The notes under the pieces: generated by a model | What the model was told of the DNA's origin: nothing | The model's input: only the letters and a program-made list of their open reading frames with translations | Databases searched by the model: none | From: CAVVVS01 sp963751355 | GTDB lineage: Bacteria > Bacteroidota > Ignavibacteria > Ignavibacteriales > Ignavibacteriaceae | Length of the DNA stretch: 64,000 nucleotides | Reading direction: 5' to 3' | Assembly (NCBI GenBank): GCA_963751355.1 | Contig: CAVVVS010000105.1 | Coordinates: 62,001 to 126,000, forward strand | Shown here: piece after piece, positions 29,433 to 38,370 of the stretch | How the letters are laid out: each line of letters begins with the position of its first letter | Position numbering within the stretch: the stretch's first letter is position 1 | Position numbers and translations under genes: made by a program

Positions 29433-30221
29433 TTAAATATCATTATTATCCCGGCGCAGTTTATTTAATGCCATTTTAGCTGCGTTTTGTTCTGCTGTTT
29501 TTTTGTTTCTCCCTTTTCCAACCCCAAATTCAATTTTACCAATCATAACGTTGATGGTAAAAATTCGATTATGCTGTGGCCCTTCTTCTTTTATAACAGA
29601 ATAGGAAGGATTATCTAATTTGTTTGCTTGTGCATATTCCAGGAGCTGGCTTTTATAATTCTCGTCAATTAAATATTCGCCTTCTTTAGAACTTGGTCTT
29701 ATCAGCACCCTTTCGATAAATGATTTTGATGCTTTCAAACCGTTATCCATATAAATTGCACCAATTAAAGCTTCCAATGCATCGGATAGCACGGTTCTCG
29801 AACCGTTGGTAAAACTATTGGAAAGGTTTTTGCTCACTAAGAGGTAGTCTGAAAGATTAATGGCTTCGGCAACATTCGCCAGTGAAAATCTATTAACAAG
29901 TTTTGCTCTTACTTTTGTAAGAAAACCTTCATCTTTTTCGGGGAAAACCTCAAATAGATACTCTGCGACAACCAGGCTAAGGACAGAATCGCCAAGAAAT
30001 TCCAGTCTTTCGTTAGATTCTTCAAATTCAGAGTTTTTTTCAAGGAAAGAGCGATGCATCAACGCCTGAATATAATATGCTTTATCATTTATTGAACACC
30101 CAATTATTTCTTCAAGTTTTAAAAATTTTTGAGGAGTTAAAAACTTCGAAACTTCTTTTGATCCCTGATAATACGTTTTCTTTTTAATTAATGAAATGAA
30201 CCTGAAAAAGATATTATTCAA
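29433..30221 (-). CDS. rnc: Ribonuclease III
   Basis: The 262-residue protein has the RNase III signature NERLEFLGDSVLSLVVAEYLF (about 85-105, with catalytic Glu and Asp) and DALEALIGAIYMD, followed by a C-terminal dsRNA-binding domain (about 180-255, FGVGKGRNKKTAEQNAAKMAL). It cuts double-stranded RNA in rRNA and mRNA processing. The start is a TTG at 30221 overlapping the fabF end by eight bases, and it is the last gene of the fatty-acid cluster, a common position in many bacteria. Confidence 0.96.
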   Translation of the reverse strand: MNNIFFRFISLIKKKTYYQGSKEVSKFLTPQKFLKLEEIIGCSINDKAYYIQALMHRSFLEKNSEFEESNERLEFLGDSVLSLVVAEYLFEVFPEKDEGFLTKVRAKLVNRFSLANVAEAINLSDYLLVSKNLSNSFTNGSRTVLSDALEALIGAIYMDNGLKASKSFIERVLIRPSSKEGEYLIDENYKSQLLEYAQANKLDNPSYSVIKEEGPQHNRIFTINVMIGKIEFGVGKGRNKKTAEQNAAKMALNKLRRDNNDI

Positions 30222-31470
30222 AACTCATTCCTGGTTTTTGAAACAATAAAGATGCATTATGACCTCCAAAACCGAAAGTATTACTAATTGCATATTTTAC
30301 TTCTTTTTCGGTAGGTTTATTTGGGCTGTAATTCAAATCGCACTCGGGATCAGGATTTGTCAAATTTATAGTCGGCGGAATTATATTATTATATATTGCT
30401 AGCACAGTAGCAATTGCCTCAATTCCACCGGCAGCTCCCAAAAGATGCCCTGTCATTGATTTTGTAGAACTAATCACCAATTCATAGGCATGTTCATTAA
30501 AGACCGATTTTATAGCTTTGGTTTCATTTACATCGTTATATGGTGTGGAAGTGCCATGTGCATTAATATAATCGATATCGGATGGCGAAACATTCGCATC
30601 TTTTAAAGCCTCTGTCATAGATCTCACTGCACCTTCTCCGCCGGGAGCGGGGGCAGTTATATGATATGCATCGCCCGTAAGTCCCACACCTGCAATTTCA
30701 GCATATATTTTTGCACCTCTTTTAACTGCCTGTTCATACTCTTCAAGAACCAAAGTACCCGCACCTTCACCCATGACAAACCCGTTTCTATCTTTATCAA
30801 ACGGACGTGATGCTTCATATGGCCGGTCATTCCATCGTGATAATGCTTTCATTGCATTAAAGCCTGCGATAGACATTTCAGTAATAGCGGCTTCCGAACC
30901 ACCGCAGAGCATTACGTCTGCACTTCCTCTTTGAATTAACATATAGGCGTCGGCAATTGCATGAGAAGCAGTTGCGCATGCAGATGTTGTGGCATAATTA
31001 GGTCCTTTAAAACCATACCTAATTGAAATTTGCCCGGCAGCCATATCAGAAATCATCATAGTTACAAAAAAAGGACTGATTGAACGCGGATTTTTAGATT
31101 CGTAATACAGCTGGTGCTGTTGCTGAAGTGTAAACATTCCGCCGATACCGCTACCAAAAATGACACCGATCCTATTTTTATCAATATTGTTCTGATTAAT
31201 CCCGGAATCAGCAACAGCCATATCCGAGGTAACAAGCGCATATTGTGAAAATGGGTCTAACCTTCTAATGATCTTTTTTTCAAGATAATCTTCAGGATCA
31301 AAGTTCCGAATTTCGGCAGCAAATTGGGTTTCAAATTTTGAAGCGTCAAACTTTGTTATGGGAGCAACTCCGTTTTTTCCTTCAAGCATGCCACTCCAAA
31401 ATTCGGAAACTCCTGTGCCGATAGGAGTAATTGCGCCCATTCCGGTTACAACTACTCTCCGTTTCTCCAT
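30214..31470 (-). CDS. fabF: 3-oxoacyl-ACP synthase II
   Basis: This elongating ketosynthase condenses malonyl-ACP with acyl-ACP. The nucleophilic Cys is in TTSACATASHA (about residue 163), and the His residues are in INAHGTSTPYND and STKSMTGHLLGAAG. I chose the ATG at 31470 (RRVVVTGMGAITPIG near the N-terminus) because a GGAG lies six bases before it. An ATG four codons upstream (31482) is possible. It lies between acpP and rnc. Confidence 0.97.
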   Translation of the reverse strand: MEKRRVVVTGMGAITPIGTGVSEFWSGMLEGKNGVAPITKFDASKFETQFAAEIRNFDPEDYLEKKIIRRLDPFSQYALVTSDMAVADSGINQNNIDKNRIGVIFGSGIGGMFTLQQQHQLYYESKNPRSISPFFVTMMISDMAAGQISIRYGFKGPNYATTSACATASHAIADAYMLIQRGSADVMLCGGSEAAITEMSIAGFNAMKALSRWNDRPYEASRPFDKDRNGFVMGEGAGTLVLEEYEQAVKRGAKIYAEIAGVGLTGDAYHITAPAPGGEGAVRSMTEALKDANVSPSDIDYINAHGTSTPYNDVNETKAIKSVFNEHAYELVISSTKSMTGHLLGAAGGIEAIATVLAIYNNIIPPTINLTNPDPECDLNYSPNKPTEKEVKYAISNTFGFGGHNASLLFQKPGMSFE

Positions 31471-31593
31471 AAATTTCTCCATAGTTTTGAAATCATTTCG
31501 GTCAGTAGTTAACTTAAATAGAAGTTAGACGGGTAGAATGCATTCAAGTTAATAAAATTGTCGAGAAATAAGAATTTCTCGACATTATAAAAA

Positions 31594-31827
31594 CTAGCCT
31601 AACTTTTCTTTTAGATATTTAACTGCGTCCCCTACAGTACCAATTTTTTCAGCATCTTCATCGGGTATTGATACTTGAAAAGCGCTTTCGAAACCCATAA
31701 CTAGCTCTACAATATCAAGTGAGTCTGCGCCTAAATCATTCGTAAAAGAAGCTTCCGGCGTAATTTGAGATTCTTCCACACCAAGTTTATCAATAATAAT
31801 CTCTTTTACTTTAGCTTCAACGTCCAT
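31594..31827 (-). CDS. acpP: Acyl carrier protein
   Basis: The 77-residue acidic four-helix protein carries the phosphopantetheine attachment serine in GADSLDIVEL (Ser36). It shuttles the growing acyl chain between the enzymes of the surrounding fab cluster. The short non-coding gap before fabF contains no feature I recognise. Confidence 0.97.
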   Translation of the reverse strand: MDVEAKVKEIIIDKLGVEESQITPEASFTNDLGADSLDIVELVMGFESAFQVSIPDEDAEKIGTVGDAVKYLKEKLG

Positions 31828-31923
31828 GTTGTGTCTCCTATTTTATGTAGTTTAATTTAATGAAAGATATTCACATTTAATTAATAATTATTCATTTTTA
31901 TAAATTTAAATATTACTTAGCTG

Positions 31924-32667
31924 TCACATTGCCATTCCACCATCCACTGAAATTACTTGACCAGTAATATAGTCTGCACTGCCGGAAACTAAAAAAGAAA
32001 CAACACGAGCTACATCTTCCGGACTGCCAATTCTCTTTAATGGAATTTGACTTATAATGGACTCTCTTTGTTTTTCGTTTAATTTTTCCGTCATATCCGT
32101 AATAATAAATCCCGGAGCAATAGCATTTACGGTAATATTCCTCGATGCCAGCTCCTTGGCAGTGGATTTTGTAAACCCGATTACACCCGCTTTGGAAGCT
32201 ACATAATTTGCCTGTCCCGGATTACCAATAATTGCAACAACGGAAGATATATTGATAATTCTTCCGTACCTTTGCCCCATCATGGGCTTAACAGATGCTT
32301 TAGTATAATTAAAAACACTCTTCAAATTAGATGAAATTACCTTGTCAAAATCATCTTCACTCATTCTTAAAAGAAGATTGTCCTTAGTTATGCCAGCATT
32401 GTTTACTAAAATATCTAAACTACCTAAATTTTCCAAAGCAAAACTGACAGTTTTTTCTGCTTCCGACAGTTTAGATGCATCAGATTGAAGGCTGATAACC
32501 TTGGTTCCATATTTTCCGGCTTCTGCTTCAACATTTTTTGCAATTTCAACAGAGGAATGATAAGTAAAAAGAACGTCGCATCCTTGCGAAGCCAGCTCAA
32601 AAACAATTGCTTTCCCTATTCCACGGGTACCGCCGGTAACAATAGCCTTTTTCCCCTTCAAACTCAT
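31924..32667 (-). CDS. fabG: 3-oxoacyl-ACP reductase
   Basis: The 247-residue short-chain dehydrogenase has an N-terminal NADPH motif GGTRGIGKAI, NNAG at about residues 88-91, catalytic Ser in INISSVVAIIG and YVASKAGV with Tyr and Lys. It ends in the FabG-typical YITGQVISVDGGMAM. It reduces 3-ketoacyl-ACP. The start overlaps the end of the cysteine-cluster gene upstream by four bases. Confidence 0.97.
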   Translation of the reverse strand: MSLKGKKAIVTGGTRGIGKAIVFELASQGCDVLFTYHSSVEIAKNVEAEAGKYGTKVISLQSDASKLSEAEKTVSFALENLGSLDILVNNAGITKDNLLLRMSEDDFDKVISSNLKSVFNYTKASVKPMMGQRYGRIINISSVVAIIGNPGQANYVASKAGVIGFTKSTAKELASRNITVNAIAPGFIITDMTEKLNEKQRESIISQIPLKRIGSPEDVARVVSFLVSGSADYITGQVISVDGGMAM

Positions 32668-33251
32668 ATTGCTTTCTTCGATTTTATTGATTTGAGATAT
32701 TCTGTTCTAAAATTTTCAAGACGGGCAAAGTCTTCTTTACTAAAAAAATGCCTTAGCTCTTCTTCACAAGCTTCATAAATTGAAATATCTTCCTGAGGAT
32801 GTTTATTGCATGTTTTTAACCTGTCGATATGTTCATCGTCAATAGTTAATGTATTTTCATAAACAGTTAGTGGGAATAATATACAATAAATAGGTTTGTA
32901 CTTCCACTTGTGTTCTCCTTCGAGATTTGCTAATTTTTGTAAAGTACATAAACCTTCTTTGTCTAATAATGAACATTTTCCATTAATTACTTCGGTACCG
33001 ACGGCTACTCCGGACTCAAAATCTTCATCCTCCTCGGGAGGTTCAAACCATTTTGATTTGTCTTTTGATTGGGAATCATCCATGAGATTTATAATTTTAT
33101 CCGAAATGTCCATTATTACGTCGTGCTCCTTTAAGTCAGTATATACACCGTAATAACAACATTCACCGTTGCAGCGGCAATGGAATTTAAATGTGAAAAT
33201 TTTAGGATCAATTTTTAATCCGTTGATTTCCATAGTAAGATTTTCTTCCAT
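32664..33251 (-). CDS. Cysteine-cluster protein (DUF3109/YkgJ type)
   Basis: The 195-residue cytoplasmic protein has clustered cysteines (FHCRCNGECCYYG, GKCSLLDKEGLC, KPIYCILFP, LKTCNKHP). This pattern is seen in DUF3109/YkgJ-like proteins and is thought to bind zinc or an iron-sulphur centre. Its function is unknown. It is embedded in the fatty-acid operon, coupled to fabD upstream (TAATG) and overlapping fabG downstream by four bases, so it is co-translated with both. Most fab clusters lack a gene at this point. Confidence 0.85.
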   Translation of the reverse strand: MEENLTMEINGLKIDPKIFTFKFHCRCNGECCYYGVYTDLKEHDVIMDISDKIINLMDDSQSKDKSKWFEPPEEDEDFESGVAVGTEVINGKCSLLDKEGLCTLQKLANLEGEHKWKYKPIYCILFPLTVYENTLTIDDEHIDRLKTCNKHPQEDISIYEACEEELRHFFSKEDFARLENFRTEYLKSIKSKKAI

Positions 33252-34165
33252 TATAAATATTTCTCCACTTCTGAATATTTATCAATTCCGAAACATTTAA
33301 CATCGGAATTTATACGCTTGACCAAACCTTGAAGAACCTTGCCGGGACCCACTTCATAGAATTCATCAAAACCGTCATTAATCATGTTAATAATTGTATT
33401 TTCCCATTTAACCGGAGAAGTTACCTGTTCATGAAGTAAGTTTTTAATTTCTTCTTTTTGTTTCACCGGGAGCGCGGATACATTTGCATAGACAGGATAT
33501 CTTGCATCATAAACGTGCGAGCTATCTAAAACCTCTTTTAATTTATCCTTTGCAGACTGCATTAATGGAGAGTGAAAAGCACCGCTGACAACAAGTTCCT
33601 TCACCAGCCTGGCTCCTCTTGCTTTACAAATTTCCATCGCCTTTTTCACACCCTGTACGGATCCGGATATTACAATTTGTCCCGGAGAATTGAAATTAGC
33701 ACTTTGTACAATTCCCTCAACTGAAGCTTCTTCGCAGCATTTATCAACTTCACCTGGTGATAAACCGATAATTGCTGCCATAGTACCGGGGTTATCGATA
33801 CCTGCCTGCTGCATCGCTTTACCTCTCTCCCTCACAATTTTAACGGCATCATAAAACTGGATTGCACCGGCTGCAACTAAGGCAGAATATTCGCCAAGGG
33901 AATGACCGGCAGCAGCCTCAACATCTAATGTTCTGATAATGCTCGATAGAACCACACTATGTATAAAGATAGCAGGTTGTGTAAATTCGGTTTGCTTTAA
34001 TTGGTCTTCCGGTCCGTTAAACATGATGTAAGAGAGATTAATTCCTAAAGCATCATCGGCAGTTTTAATCATCTCTTTAGCTTCGACGGAATTTTCAAAG
34101 AGATCTTTTGCCATTCCTATGTATTGTGAACCTTGACCCGGAAATAAAAAAGCTTTTTTTGACAT
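33251..34165 (-). CDS. fabD: Malonyl-CoA:ACP transacylase
   Basis: The 304-residue enzyme loads malonate onto ACP. The nucleophile Ser is in GHSLGEYSALVAAGA (about residue 89), with Arg in VRERGKAMQ and the His in VSGAFHSPLM. It starts LFPGQGSQYIGMAKDL, as in the family. It lies 35 bases after fabH and is coupled to the next gene. Confidence 0.97.
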   Translation of the reverse strand: MSKKAFLFPGQGSQYIGMAKDLFENSVEAKEMIKTADDALGINLSYIMFNGPEDQLKQTEFTQPAIFIHSVVLSSIIRTLDVEAAAGHSLGEYSALVAAGAIQFYDAVKIVRERGKAMQQAGIDNPGTMAAIIGLSPGEVDKCCEEASVEGIVQSANFNSPGQIVISGSVQGVKKAMEICKARGARLVKELVVSGAFHSPLMQSAKDKLKEVLDSSHVYDARYPVYANVSALPVKQKEEIKNLLHEQVTSPVKWENTIINMINDGFDEFYEVGPGKVLQGLVKRINSDVKCFGIDKYSEVEKYL

Positions 34166-34200
34166 TAACTAAACAATCTTTATTATAAATGTATTATAAA

Positions 34201-35202
34201 TTAATCCATTGACCAAACAACATAACTGGCTCCCCATGTGTATCCCGCTCCAAAAGCTGAAAGGATTATTTTATCGCCTCTCTTAAGCTTACCCTCGCGA
34301 GAGTATTCAACCAAGCATGAAGGAATTGTAGCTGCGGTAGTGTTGCCGTATTTATCAATATTTATCATCACTTTACTCTGGTCAATTCCCATTCTTTTGG
34401 CGGTGGCATCTATTATCCTCAAATTTGCCTGGTGAGGTACCAGATATGCAATATCATCACCGGTGAGACCATTTTTCTGCATAATTTCGTACGATATATC
34501 TGCCATTCCTTTAACTGCCACTTTGAAAACTGCCTTGCCGTCCTGGTATAAATAGTGCATCTTATTATTTACCGTATCATGATTGGGGGGATTTAAACTT
34601 CCGCCGCCTAACATGTAAAGAGAATCTTTTCCGGATCCGTCAACTCTTAATAAAGAATCTTGTAATCCATAATTTGTATCTTCTGAAGGTTCGATTAGAA
34701 CAGCTGCTCCTGCATCGCCAAATAAAATACAATTGTTTCTATCAGTATAATCTACAATAGATGTCATCTTATCCGCACCGATTACCATCACTTTTTTATA
34801 ATTGCCGCTTTCTACAAGAGAGCAGCCGGTTTGAAAAGCGAATAAAAAACCCGAGCAAGCAGCAGATAAATCAAATCCCCATGCATTACTTGCACCAATT
34901 TTTTCCTGCACCAAACATGCGGTAGCAGGGAAAAACATGTCAGGTGTCACGGTAGCAACAATTATTACATCCAACTCATCGGCACTCATTCCTTTTGAAT
35001 CTAACAAATCTTGAGCAGCTCTAGATGCCAGATCACTCGTGGCTCCTTTTTCCAGCATTCTTCTTTCTCTTATTCCTGTTCTTGTCCTAATCCATTCATC
35101 ATTTGTATCTACAATACTTTCAAAATAAGCATTATCCAGCACCTTATCAGGCACATACATCCCCACCCCTGTTATAATTGCGCTATGACTCTTATTATTC
35201 AT
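34201..35202 (-). CDS. fabH: 3-oxoacyl-ACP synthase III
   Basis: The 333-residue ketosynthase starts fatty-acid synthesis from acyl-CoA and malonyl-ACP. It has the catalytic Cys in DLSAACSGFLFA (about residue 119), His in VPHQANLRIID and Asn in GNTTAATIP. It lies between plsX and fabD. FabH substrate choice (acetyl or branched-chain primers) cannot be told from the sequence; the acyl-CoA genes at 43-47 kb would fit branched primers. Confidence 0.97.
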   Translation of the reverse strand: MNNKSHSAIITGVGMYVPDKVLDNAYFESIVDTNDEWIRTRTGIRERRMLEKGATSDLASRAAQDLLDSKGMSADELDVIIVATVTPDMFFPATACLVQEKIGASNAWGFDLSAACSGFLFAFQTGCSLVESGNYKKVMVIGADKMTSIVDYTDRNNCILFGDAGAAVLIEPSEDTNYGLQDSLLRVDGSGKDSLYMLGGGSLNPPNHDTVNNKMHYLYQDGKAVFKVAVKGMADISYEIMQKNGLTGDDIAYLVPHQANLRIIDATAKRMGIDQSKVMINIDKYGNTTAATIPSCLVEYSREGKLKRGDKIILSAFGAGYTWGASYVVWSMD

Positions 35203-35220
35203 TTTTATCCTACTATTAGA

Positions 35221-36249
35221 TTAAACTTGAGCATCTTTTATTGATTTTTCAATTTTTTGAATCAGTTTTTTATGGTGCATTTCATTAGCACGAAGTACCA
35301 TATTTTTAAAGGCTTTGATTGTACTTGATCCATGACCTATTATACTAATTCCATTAACGCCGAGCAGCGGAACGCCGCCGTATTCCTGGTAATCAAAATC
35401 TTTTAGTATTTTTCTAAGTGAACCTCTTACAATTCCAATTTTTAATTTATCCAAAAAACTTTTTTCAGCAGCTTCTGCAAATTTATATTTTAGAAAAGTC
35501 AATACTCCTTCACCGAATTTTAAAAGTACATTTCCTACAAATCCGTCACAAACAACAACATCAACATTTCCGTTCAAAACATCTCTGCCTTCAACATTAC
35601 CGGTAAAATTCAGATTAGTATCTTTTAATAATTTATAAGCTTCTACTGAAACTTCATTACCCTTCCCTTCTTCTTCGCCCATATTTAAAATACCGACAGA
35701 GGGATTTTTAATACCGCCAATCTCTTTGGCATAGATTGCTCCCATTATAGCATATTCAACCAAATGCAAAGGGCGTGCATCTTTACCGGCACCGACATCA
35801 AACAGATAACAAAATCCGTTTTTATTAGGCATGGTTGCCCCGATGGTAGGTCTTCCCACACCCGGGATTCTTCCCATTATTAAAGTGGATGCCGCCATCA
35901 TTGCTCCGGTATTGCCTGCACTGACAAAAGCATCAGCTTTTTTATCCCGAACAAAATTTGCCCCGGTTACAATGGATGAATTAGGCTTTGCTTTTAGTGA
36001 AGTAGTTGGAGAGTCGCTCATCCCAATTACTTCATCGGCGTGAATTATATTTTCGTTTTTAAATGAGAGTTTGTTTGAAGAGATAACTTTTTTAATTTCA
36101 TCTTCTTTTCCAGTTAAAAACAGCTCAAAATCATCAGACTCAAGGGATGCCTGGATTGCACCCACGACGGCGTTTTGAGGGGCAAAATCGCCCCCCATAG
36201 CATCGACAATAATTCTACATTTTGAATTGTTATTGTTGGAAATGTGCAT
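35221..36249 (-). CDS. plsX: Phosphate acyltransferase
   Basis: The 342-residue PlsX makes acyl-phosphate from acyl-ACP for phospholipid synthesis. Recognised by the start RIIVDAMGGDFAP, the SAGNTGAMMA motif and NGISIIGHGSS near the C-terminus. It is the first enzyme gene after rpmF, the conserved rpmF-plsX order. Confidence 0.97.
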   Translation of the reverse strand: MHISNNNNSKCRIIVDAMGGDFAPQNAVVGAIQASLESDDFELFLTGKEDEIKKVISSNKLSFKNENIIHADEVIGMSDSPTTSLKAKPNSSIVTGANFVRDKKADAFVSAGNTGAMMAASTLIMGRIPGVGRPTIGATMPNKNGFCYLFDVGAGKDARPLHLVEYAIMGAIYAKEIGGIKNPSVGILNMGEEEGKGNEVSVEAYKLLKDTNLNFTGNVEGRDVLNGNVDVVVCDGFVGNVLLKFGEGVLTFLKYKFAEAAEKSFLDKLKIGIVRGSLRKILKDFDYQEYGGVPLLGVNGISIIGHGSSTIKAFKNMVLRANEMHHKKLIQKIEKSIKDAQV

Positions 36250-36273
36250 TAAAAAGGATTTATTTTTATTGAT

Positions 36274-36453
36274 TTAGCTTTTCGGTAAAAACATCGAACG
36301 TTCGTTATAATAACCACAGGCGGGGCATGCGCGATGGGTTAACTTCATTTCACCGCAATTTGAACACACACCCAATGCCGGTGCTGAAGCTTTATAATGT
36401 GTTCTTCTTTTGTCTCTTCTACTTTTCGACCATTTTCGTTTTGGATTTGGCAT
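36274..36453 (-). CDS. rpmF: Ribosomal protein L32
   Basis: A 59-residue protein (MPNPKRKWSKSRRDKRRTHY at the start) with the zinc ribbon CSNCGE and CPACGYY and an ending ERSMFLPKS. It is a structural protein of the large ribosomal subunit. All four zinc-binding cysteines are present, so it is the zinc-dependent form. It lies 15 bases after the YceD gene and 25 bases before plsX. Confidence 0.96.
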   Translation of the reverse strand: MPNPKRKWSKSRRDKRRTHYKASAPALGVCSNCGEMKLTHRACPACGYYNERSMFLPKS

Positions 36454-36467
36454 CTTATTTCCGTCTT

Positions 36468-36974
36468 TTAATTAATATTTAATTTATTTTTTAATTCCAT
36501 CAAAGGCAACCATCTCGGATCAATTTCCTCTTTTGCACAGTTGCATTCACCTTCGTTGAGATCTTTTCCGCATCTGGCACATAATCCTTTGCAGTCTTCT
36601 TTGCACAACTTTTTCATAGGCACCGCCAGAACGGCATAATCCCGTATGTCATCCGTAATATCAATCTTATCTGCATCAACCGGTAAATAAGTAATATCCG
36701 AAATTTCATCCGGCTGCATCTCCTGCCCAAACAAATAAACCGTTCTGTATGAATTTTTCACTATAGAACTAAATTGAGACGTACACCTGTCACACTCAAA
36801 ATCGGCATTTAGTAGGATCTCTGTATCCAAAATAATCTGATTATTCATTTTTGCCAGTTTAACAGTTACTTTGATATTTCCTAGAAAAGGTTTATCCAAA
36901 TTGATTTCGGTTACAGGTTCATTAAAATTAAATGTATGAACACCGTCGCTCAAATTTGAGATTTTTATTTTCAT
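36468..36974 (-). CDS. YceD/DUF177 family protein
   Basis: The 168-residue protein belongs to the YceD (DUF177) family encoded beside rpmF in most bacteria and linked to 23S rRNA or ribosome biogenesis. It has a CDRC pair at about residue 65 and a Cys-rich C-terminal segment (CKEDCKGLCARCGKDLN, then ECNC) that probably binds zinc, ending in the usual DPRWLPLMELK. It is the first gene of the rpmF-fab-rnc operon. Confidence 0.9.
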   Translation of the reverse strand: MKIKISNLSDGVHTFNFNEPVTEINLDKPFLGNIKVTVKLAKMNNQIILDTEILLNADFECDRCTSQFSSIVKNSYRTVYLFGQEMQPDEISDITYLPVDADKIDITDDIRDYAVLAVPMKKLCKEDCKGLCARCGKDLNEGECNCAKEEIDPRWLPLMELKNKLNIN

Positions 36975-36991
36975 GGCATTTTCTCAAAAAA

Positions 36992-37055
36992 CAGGCAAAA
37001 ACAAGCTAAAATATAGACATACTAACTATTATAGTCAATATTTTATGCATGCCTG
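36992..37055 (-). repeat. Nested inverted repeat in leader of yceD-rpmF-fab operon
   Basis: Outer arms CAGGCA (36992-36997) and TGCCTG (37050-37055) enclose inner arms TAAAATAT-A-GAC (37007-37018) and GTC-A-ATATTTTA (37034-37045), which pair except for one base. The structure lies 18 bases upstream of the first start codon. It could be a leader hairpin or a dimeric repressor site; no known riboswitch or ribosomal-protein leader was recognised. Confidence 0.4.
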
Positions 37056-37474
37056 CTTAATCTCTTTTTATTATTGAATCAGCAAAAATATATAAATATG
37101 ACACACAATTCATAAGACCTTTTTTTATCAAGCCGGTAATTCTGACCTAAATCACCATATTATATGATTTCTGCAGTATATCTAAAAAATAATTTTCGAG
37201 TATTCGTATTTAGAATTTTAACAGATAGCAAAAATTTTTGTGGAAGTAAATTAATTCTTTAGAAATTACCTGTAACATAAATAAAAAGTCAGGTAAAATT
37301 TGATTACATTCTTTTATAATTTTTATTTTGGATGGACTAGCTTCCTTCTCTTCTTGTTATTCTTTTTGATTTTAAGTAAATAGTATTTCTTTGCGTAACA
37401 TGGCTTAATAAATTATATTAAAAATCTGATTTTGTAAAATTATATTTAATTTCATTACTGATTATTTAATAAAC
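37056..37474. other. Non-coding divergent intergenic region
   Basis: About 420 bases of AT-rich sequence separate the fab operon from the divergent ABC exporter genes. It presumably holds promoters for both. I see no gene, RNA or clear consensus promoter in it. Confidence 0.4.
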
Positions 37475-38365
37475 ATGCTTTTAGTTGAAAACCTTGTTAA
37501 GGAATATAAAAACGTTACCGCGGTAAACGAAATTTCTTTCAGTATTCTACCGGGAAGAATATTTGGACTACTCGGTCCGAACGGTGCAGGAAAAACAACT
37601 ACCATAAGAGTACTGTTAAATATTATTAAGCCAACAAGTGGAAAAATTTCTTTCGACGGCAAATCGATCAGTAAAAATTTTTTTAACGAAATTGGTTATC
37701 TGCCGGAAGAACGCGGACTTTATAAAAAGAGTAAAGTTATCGATGTTATTCTTTATTTCGCTGCATTAAAAAATATGAACAGAAACCTTGCCCGTGAAGA
37801 AGCACACAAATGGTTGAGAAGGTTATCTATTGAACAATATATTGATAAAAGGATACTGGAACTTTCAAAAGGGAATCAACAAAAGATTCAATTTATTACT
37901 GCAATAATACATAATCCACAGGTTTTAATTTTAGACGAGCCTTTCACCGGATTTGATCCGATTAATCAACAGGAGATAAAAGAAATTCTTATTGAATTCT
38001 CAGGATCAGGTAAATTAATTATGCTTTCAACTCATCAGATGGATACGGCGGAAAAACTATGTACGGATATTTTTTTAATAAATGACGGTAAAGAAGTTTG
38101 CAGCGGAAGCTTATCCCAGATAAAAAAGAAATACGGTTCGAACAATATAAAAATTCAGTTTGAAGGTAATTCATCATTTATTCAATCTCTTCCGACGGTA
38201 ATCAATATTGACAGTTATAGTAATTATGCGGAGGTTCAGCTAAAAGATGATGCAAAGCCGTATGATTTTTTGCGCTCAATTGTAGATAGAATTAATGTAA
38301 CTCATTTTTCAGTTATAGAACCCACTTTAAACAAAATTTTTATTGATGTAATAAAAAAGAATTAA
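37475..38365 (+). CDS. ABC transporter ATP-binding protein (NatA-like)
   Basis: The 296-residue ATPase has Walker A GPNGAGKTTT (about residues 36-45), a signature motif varied to LSKGNQQK, Walker B VLILDEPFTGFDP and H-loop STHQMDTAE. The C-terminal ~80 residues form the extra domain of exporter ATPases of the NatA/DrrA type. It would power the membrane partner encoded five bases downstream. Substrate unknown; sodium or small hydrophobic compounds are exported by relatives. Confidence 0.93.
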   Translation: MLLVENLVKEYKNVTAVNEISFSILPGRIFGLLGPNGAGKTTTIRVLLNIIKPTSGKISFDGKSISKNFFNEIGYLPEERGLYKKSKVIDVILYFAALKNMNRNLAREEAHKWLRRLSIEQYIDKRILELSKGNQQKIQFITAIIHNPQVLILDEPFTGFDPINQQEIKEILIEFSGSGKLIMLSTHQMDTAEKLCTDIFLINDGKEVCSGSLSQIKKKYGSNNIKIQFEGNSSFIQSLPTVINIDSYSNYAEVQLKDDAKPYDFLRSIVDRINVTHFSVIEPTLNKIFIDVIKKN

Positions 38366-38370
38366 ATGTA

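Noticed and set aside
37056..37474. Small gene or RNA in the gap before the NatA-like gene
   Set aside because: Both strands are AT-rich with frequent stops and no recognisable RNA fold or protein motif.
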